The notes under the pieces are model-generated. The model worked only from the letters and a program-made list of their open reading frames with translations. It did not search any database and was not told the origin of the DNA. The position numbers were made by a program, and so were the translations under genes. Below, in pieces: positions 60,211 through 64,000 of a stretch of DNA of 64,000 bases (position 1 is the first letter of the stretch; every line of letters begins with the position of its first letter). Source of the stretch: Dongia_B sp035539075 (GTDB taxonomy: Bacteria; Pseudomonadota; Alphaproteobacteria; Dongiales; Dongiaceae); the NCBI GenBank assembly GCA_035539075.1, contig DATLJB010000052.1, positions 1-64,000 of the forward strand, written 5' to 3'.

Positions 60211-60323
60211 TAACCCTCTTTCTCTCCATTTCGCGCAGGCGGGTCGACGGCATTGGTGAACAACCTTTCTCCCCGACCCGTTTCGCTTCTCCCGTTTCGC
60301 CTCTCCGGGGAGCCCCCGATCGC

Positions 60324-60348
60324 GGAACTTGCCGTTACCAAAGCGCTT
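60324..60348 (+). promoter_or_regulatory. EcfG-type promoter before pyrophosphatase-ligD
   Basis: GGAAC at 60324-60328, 16 bases, GCTT at 60345-60348, 48 bases before the TTG start at 60396. It suggests stress control of the DNA ligase D operon. Confidence 0.6.
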
Positions 60349-60395
60349 TCACGTAATAACTCTGCGCTTCATCCAATGCTTCGGAGGGAGGACGA

Positions 60396-60983
60396 TTGGA
60401 ACCGGATTACCGAAAATTCATTTCGCCTCTCGATCTTCCCTGGCAGGATGAACCGACGGGGGATGTCCTCGTGATTGTCGAGACGCCCCGCGGCAGTCGA
60501 AACAAATATGCTTTCGACCCGGTCTACGGTCAGTTCCGGTTGAAGAAGGTATTGCCGCTCGGCTTCAGCTTCCCCTTCGATTTTGGCTTCATTCCCTCCA
60601 CTCGTGGGGCCGACGGAGACCCGCTGGATGTCCTGGTTCTCTTGGACGAGCCGTTGCCGATGGGTTGCCTGGTAAAAGGACGACCCATCGGCGTCATCGA
60701 ATTGGAGCAGACCCGTAACGGGCATACTTTCCGCAACGACCGGCTGATCGTCCTGCCGACCGGCCTCAGTTGTCGCAACAACATGCAGTGCCTGGCTGAT
60801 TTGCCGGATACGCTGGTCGGCGAGATCGAGGCGTTTTTCGTGGATTATGCCCGCCAGGATGGGCGCGACACGCGACCCGTCGGGCGCGGCTCCGAAGCAA
60901 GAGCCGTCGAGCTGATCAGGGAAGGAGCGCAACAGGCGGCAATCGCCCGTCATTCGTCACCCGTCCCGTTGCCGACGCGGTGA
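60396..60983 (+). CDS. ppa: Divergent inorganic pyrophosphatase
   Basis: A 195-residue family I pyrophosphatase, hydrolysing PPi to phosphate. The metal-binding DGDPLDVLVL is intact, within FDFGFIPSTRGADGDPLD. By-eye comparison with the E. coli enzyme suggests changes elsewhere: Lys-Tyr-Glu of the N-terminal strand reads NKYAFD, and the later Asp-rich loop reads TRNGHTFRNDRL. Activity is therefore likely but not certain. The TTG start follows GGAGGGAGG by four bases. Its stop overlaps the possible GTG start of ligD (GTGA); removing PPi released by ligase and polymerase steps would be a sensible shared role. Confidence 0.82.
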   Translation: MEPDYRKFISPLDLPWQDEPTGDVLVIVETPRGSRNKYAFDPVYGQFRLKKVLPLGFSFPFDFGFIPSTRGADGDPLDVLVLLDEPLPMGCLVKGRPIGVIELEQTRNGHTFRNDRLIVLPTGLSCRNNMQCLADLPDTLVGEIEAFFVDYARQDGRDTRPVGRGSEARAVELIREGAQQAAIARHSSPVPLPTR

Positions 60984-63790
60984 CGGATACCGGGCTCATC
61001 CACGCCGAAGGAACAAGCGGCCGGTCTTCGTGTTCTTTTCCCGCTGAGGTCGCAGAAAGGCGGAACAACGTGGATTCCCCGGTTGCACGCAGCAAGAAGC
61101 TAACCCGCTACCGGCAGAAGCGGGATTTCAACCTGACCGCCGAGCCGTCGGGGGATAGCACCATTGCCGCGAGCGGCAAGCTGCGCTTCGTCATCCAAAA
61201 ACATGCCGCCACGCGGCTGCATTATGATTTCCGCCTCGAGCTGGACGGCGTTTTCCGTTCCTGGGCGGTTACCAGAGGACCGTCGCTCAGTCCCGCCGAT
61301 AAGAGATTGGCCGTTGAAGTCGAAGACCATCCGCTCGATTACGGCGATTTCGAGGGGACCATTCCGAAAGGTCAATATGGCGGCGGCACTGTCCAGCTCT
61401 GGGATCGCGGCTATTGGGAGCCGCTCGAAACCGAAGATCCGGCAGCGGCGCTGCGCAAGGGCGAACTGAAATTCCGCCTCCATGGTGCGCGCCTGCATGG
61501 CAGCTGGGTCATCGTGCGGATGAAGCATGATCGAACCGGCGGAAAGCGGAACAACTGGCTGCTGATCAAGCATCGCGACGAATATGCACAAAACAAAGGC
61601 GACGCCATCCTCGCCGAGGACAAATCGGTGGCTTCGTCGCGATCAATGGAAGAAATCGCTGCCGGAAAAGGTCGCCGCCCCAAGCCTTTCATGCGAAGAG
61701 GTCAAGCGGCCGCTGCCGCCGACGCGGTCTGGAACAGCCGAGCCCGCAGTGAGCCCAACGCCGAGGACGCCAAACCTTCCCGCCCGGCACGGAACCCCGC
61801 CGGCCGATCCTCTGGTCGTCAGAAGCAGTCAACGCGCCGCATGCCGCTGCCCGTATTCATTGAGCCGCAGCTTTGCCAGCCGGTCGAACGCCCGCCCGAA
61901 GGCAAGGACTGGGTGCATGAAATCAAATTCGATGGTTATAGGGTGCAAATGCGTATCCTCCAGGGCGCGGTGACGTTGAAGACCCGCAAGGGGCTGGACT
62001 GGACGGATAAATTCGGCACCATCGTCAAGGCTGCCTCCTCCCTTCCGGATGGCATCGTCGATGGCGAGATCGTCGCCCTCGACGCCAATGCCGCGCCTGA
62101 CTTCGCGGCCCTGCAGGCAGCGCTGTCGGAGCAGGACACAGACCGGCTGATCTTCTTCGCCTTTGATCTCCTCCATGATGGCATTGAGGACCTGCGTCCG
62201 CTGCCGCTGGCGGAGCGCAAGGCGCGCCTGCAGGCCTTTCTCGCGCGCGGCCGTCGCACCAAACTCATCCGCTATGTGGAACATTTCGCCAGCAGCGGCG
62301 ACGCGGTTCTCAAATCAGCCTGCCGGCTGTCGCTTGAAGGGGTGGTATCGAAGCAATTGAGCGCCCCCTATCGGTCCGGCCGCGGCAACGCCTGGACCAA
62401 GGCCAAGTGCCGGGCCGGACATGAGGTCGTTATCGGCGGCTGGTCCACCACCAATGGGAAATTCCGCTCTCTTCTGGCCGGCATCCATCACGGCGACCAC
62501 TTCATCTATGTCGGCCGTGTCGGTACCGGATATACCGCCGCCAAGGTAAAGCGGCTCATGCAACGCCTGAAGGAAGTCAAAGCGGACGCATCCCCCTTTA
62601 CCGGCGTCGGAGCGCCCCGCCGCGAAACGGGTATCCACTGGACCAAGCCTGAGCTTGTGGCTGAAATCGAATTCGCCGGCTGGACCGGAGACGGCATGGT
62701 CAGACAGGCGGCCTTCAAAGGCCTTCGCGAGGACAAACCCGCGGAAGAGGTCCAGACGGAGACACCCGCGCGGCCCACCCGCACGAATACGCCTTCGCCA
62801 AGCCGGCCCGCTGCTCATGCGACCCGGGCTAAAACAAAACCCACGGCGGCGGCCTCCACCCGGATAAAACGGCCCTCCGCGGGGAGCAAGCCCGACGTCA
62901 TGGGCGTCCTCATTTCCAAGCCGGATAAGCCTCTCTGGCCTGATGCGGGCGATGACGAACCCGTAACCAAGCTCGATCTCGCGCGCTATTACGAGGCCGT
63001 GGGACCGTGGATGATGCCTCATCTTGAGGGGCGTCCTTGTTCCGTCGTCCGCGCCCCGGACGGCTATGCGGGCGAGCAGTTCTTTCAGCGGCACGCCATG
63101 CCGGGCACCTCGTCATTGCTCAATCTTGTCACCGTATTCGGCGATAAAAAGCCCTACCTGCAGGTCGACCGCGTCGAAGGCTTGGCTGTCCTGGCGCAGA
63201 TAGCGGCACTGGAGCTGCATCCCTGGAACTGCCAGCCGGGCAATCCGGAAATTCCCGGTCGCCTCATTTTCGATCTCGATCCTGGGCCGAAAGTGGAATT
63301 CTCGGCCGTAATCGATGCCGCGAAAGAGCTCCGCCGGCGGCTCGCCGAAATCGGCCTGGTGGGTTTTTGCAAGACGACCGGCGGCAAGGGCCTGCACGTT
63401 GTCACGCCGCTGGCAAAGCGCAGGAACAGCAAACTGACCTGGCCGCAGGCGAAGGCTTTCGCCAAGGAGATCTGTGTGCAGATGGCCCGTGATGCCGCTG
63501 AACGATACGTGGTCAACATGGCGAAGAAATTGCGGACGAACCGCATCTTTCTCGACTATCTGCGGAACGACCGCATGGCGACTGCCGTCGCCCCGCTATC
63601 GCCGCGAGCGAGACCCGGCGCCACCGTCTCCATGCCGCTTACCTGGAACCAGGTAAAGGACGGACTGGATCCGAAGCGCTACACGGTTCGCACCGTACCG
63701 GAAATGCTGTCGCGGATGAAAGCCTGGGCCGACTATGACGACGCGGAGCGGCCGCTTGAGGATGCGATCAAAAAGCTCGCATCAAAATGA
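60980..63790 (+). CDS. ligD: ATP-dependent DNA ligase D
   Basis: LigD repairs double-strand breaks by non-homologous end joining together with Ku. The 936-residue protein has the order phosphoesterase-ligase-polymerase: residues about 55-200 with HAATRLHYDFRLELDG and GDFEGTIPKGQYGGG; ligase core from about 285 with EIKFDGYR (Lys316 nucleophile), IVDGEIVALD, FFAFDLL and SLEGVVSK; a Pro/Ala/Lys linker near 600-640; and the polymerase from about 645 with IFDLDPGP (catalytic Asp) and TTGGKGLHVV. I list the GTG at 60980 overlapping ppa; GTG 61070 is an alternative. No ku gene lies in the window. Confidence 0.93.
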   Translation: MTDTGLIHAEGTSGRSSCSFPAEVAERRNNVDSPVARSKKLTRYRQKRDFNLTAEPSGDSTIAASGKLRFVIQKHAATRLHYDFRLELDGVFRSWAVTRGPSLSPADKRLAVEVEDHPLDYGDFEGTIPKGQYGGGTVQLWDRGYWEPLETEDPAAALRKGELKFRLHGARLHGSWVIVRMKHDRTGGKRNNWLLIKHRDEYAQNKGDAILAEDKSVASSRSMEEIAAGKGRRPKPFMRRGQAAAAADAVWNSRARSEPNAEDAKPSRPARNPAGRSSGRQKQSTRRMPLPVFIEPQLCQPVERPPEGKDWVHEIKFDGYRVQMRILQGAVTLKTRKGLDWTDKFGTIVKAASSLPDGIVDGEIVALDANAAPDFAALQAALSEQDTDRLIFFAFDLLHDGIEDLRPLPLAERKARLQAFLARGRRTKLIRYVEHFASSGDAVLKSACRLSLEGVVSKQLSAPYRSGRGNAWTKAKCRAGHEVVIGGWSTTNGKFRSLLAGIHHGDHFIYVGRVGTGYTAAKVKRLMQRLKEVKADASPFTGVGAPRRETGIHWTKPELVAEIEFAGWTGDGMVRQAAFKGLREDKPAEEVQTETPARPTRTNTPSPSRPAAHATRAKTKPTAAASTRIKRPSAGSKPDVMGVLISKPDKPLWPDAGDDEPVTKLDLARYYEAVGPWMMPHLEGRPCSVVRAPDGYAGEQFFQRHAMPGTSSLLNLVTVFGDKKPYLQVDRVEGLAVLAQIAALELHPWNCQPGNPEIPGRLIFDLDPGPKVEFSAVIDAAKELRRRLAEIGLVGFCKTTGGKGLHVVTPLAKRRNSKLTWPQAKAFAKEICVQMARDAAERYVVNMAKKLRTNRIFLDYLRNDRMATAVAPLSPRARPGATVSMPLTWNQVKDGLDPKRYTVRTVPEMLSRMKAWADYDDAERPLEDAIKKLASK

Positions 63791-64000
63791 TTCAGGCTTG
63801 GAGCCAGGTCCGCTCGGAACCGGTCCCGCCCCATTGGTGGCCGATGTTTGGTATCCCGACAAGCGCCCCCCGGTAATGCACGTTCCCTTCACAGACGGGA
63901 GCCCCTCTCAGAGGCGATATCGCCCGGATCTTGCATATTCCGCGCAAACTCCGACCAGAGCTTCCCACCAAAGCGCAGCGGTACGCACCATACAAATTCC

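Noticed and set aside
63792..63995. Minus-strand frame at the right edge, considered as the start of ku after ligD
   Set aside because: It lacks any Ku motif and runs antisense into the ligD end; 63791-64000 shows no supported feature.

Overview
The window (about 60% GC by eye) looks like chromosome of an alphaproteobacterium. The best evidence is a complete alphaproteobacterial general stress response core: a PhyR-type response regulator, a NepR-type anti-sigma factor, two EcfG-like sigma factors and HisKA_2-type histidine kinases. FNR/Anr-type boxes in front of arginine-deiminase and acetate-fermentation genes indicate a facultative or microaerobic life style. The genus cannot be named from sequence alone; a Rhodospirillales-like lineage is a guess.

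Left part (1-18 kb), energy under low oxygen, mostly minus strand: the 5' end of an ATP synthase beta subunit gene, probably of the alternative N-type ATPase; a four-gene acetate operon (DUF3141 hydrolase, phosphate acetyltransferase, FabI-like reductase, acetate kinase) followed by a membrane protein; PPK2 polyphosphate kinase with an unknown partner gene; an RND efflux pump with its adaptor; and the arginine deiminase operon arcDABC. Four FNR-like boxes (TTGAC-N4-ATCAA type) precede the acetate operon, the PPK2 pair, arcD and a small membrane protein.

Middle part (18-42.4 kb), stress signalling: a CDF cation transporter, small membrane proteins, a histidine kinase facing an EcfG sigma gene, DUF3008, a LonB-like protease, a second EcfG, an AI-2E family permease, a HisKA_2 kinase with a receiver lacking its Asp, phyR and nepR, then two large hybrid kinases and a stressosome operon (rsbR-rsbS-rsbT-SpoIIE phosphatase-hybrid kinase-hybrid kinase). 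Next to it lie three single-domain response regulators and a double-domain KaiC-like ATPase.

Right part (42.4-64 kb), storage, protection and DNA repair: glgA on the minus strand, then a tight glgB-glgX-treZ-malQ-treY operon for glycogen remodelling and trehalose synthesis from maltodextrin. After it come small stress-type proteins (two DUF2934, dodecin, PRC-barrel, a Gly/Asn-rich secreted protein), a UdgX-type uracil-DNA glycosylase, and a pyrophosphatase-ligD pair.

A unifying signal is a repeated EcfG-type promoter, GGAAC-N16-NNTT, in front of many middle and right genes: CDF transporter, AI-2E permease, kinases, KaiC, DUF2934, PRC-barrel, Gly-rich protein, pyrophosphatase-ligD. One copy (32777-32801, minus) has no gene behind it but a strong terminator about 100 nt downstream, which suggests an undescribed stress-induced small RNA. 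No tRNA, rRNA, CRISPR array or insertion sequence was seen.
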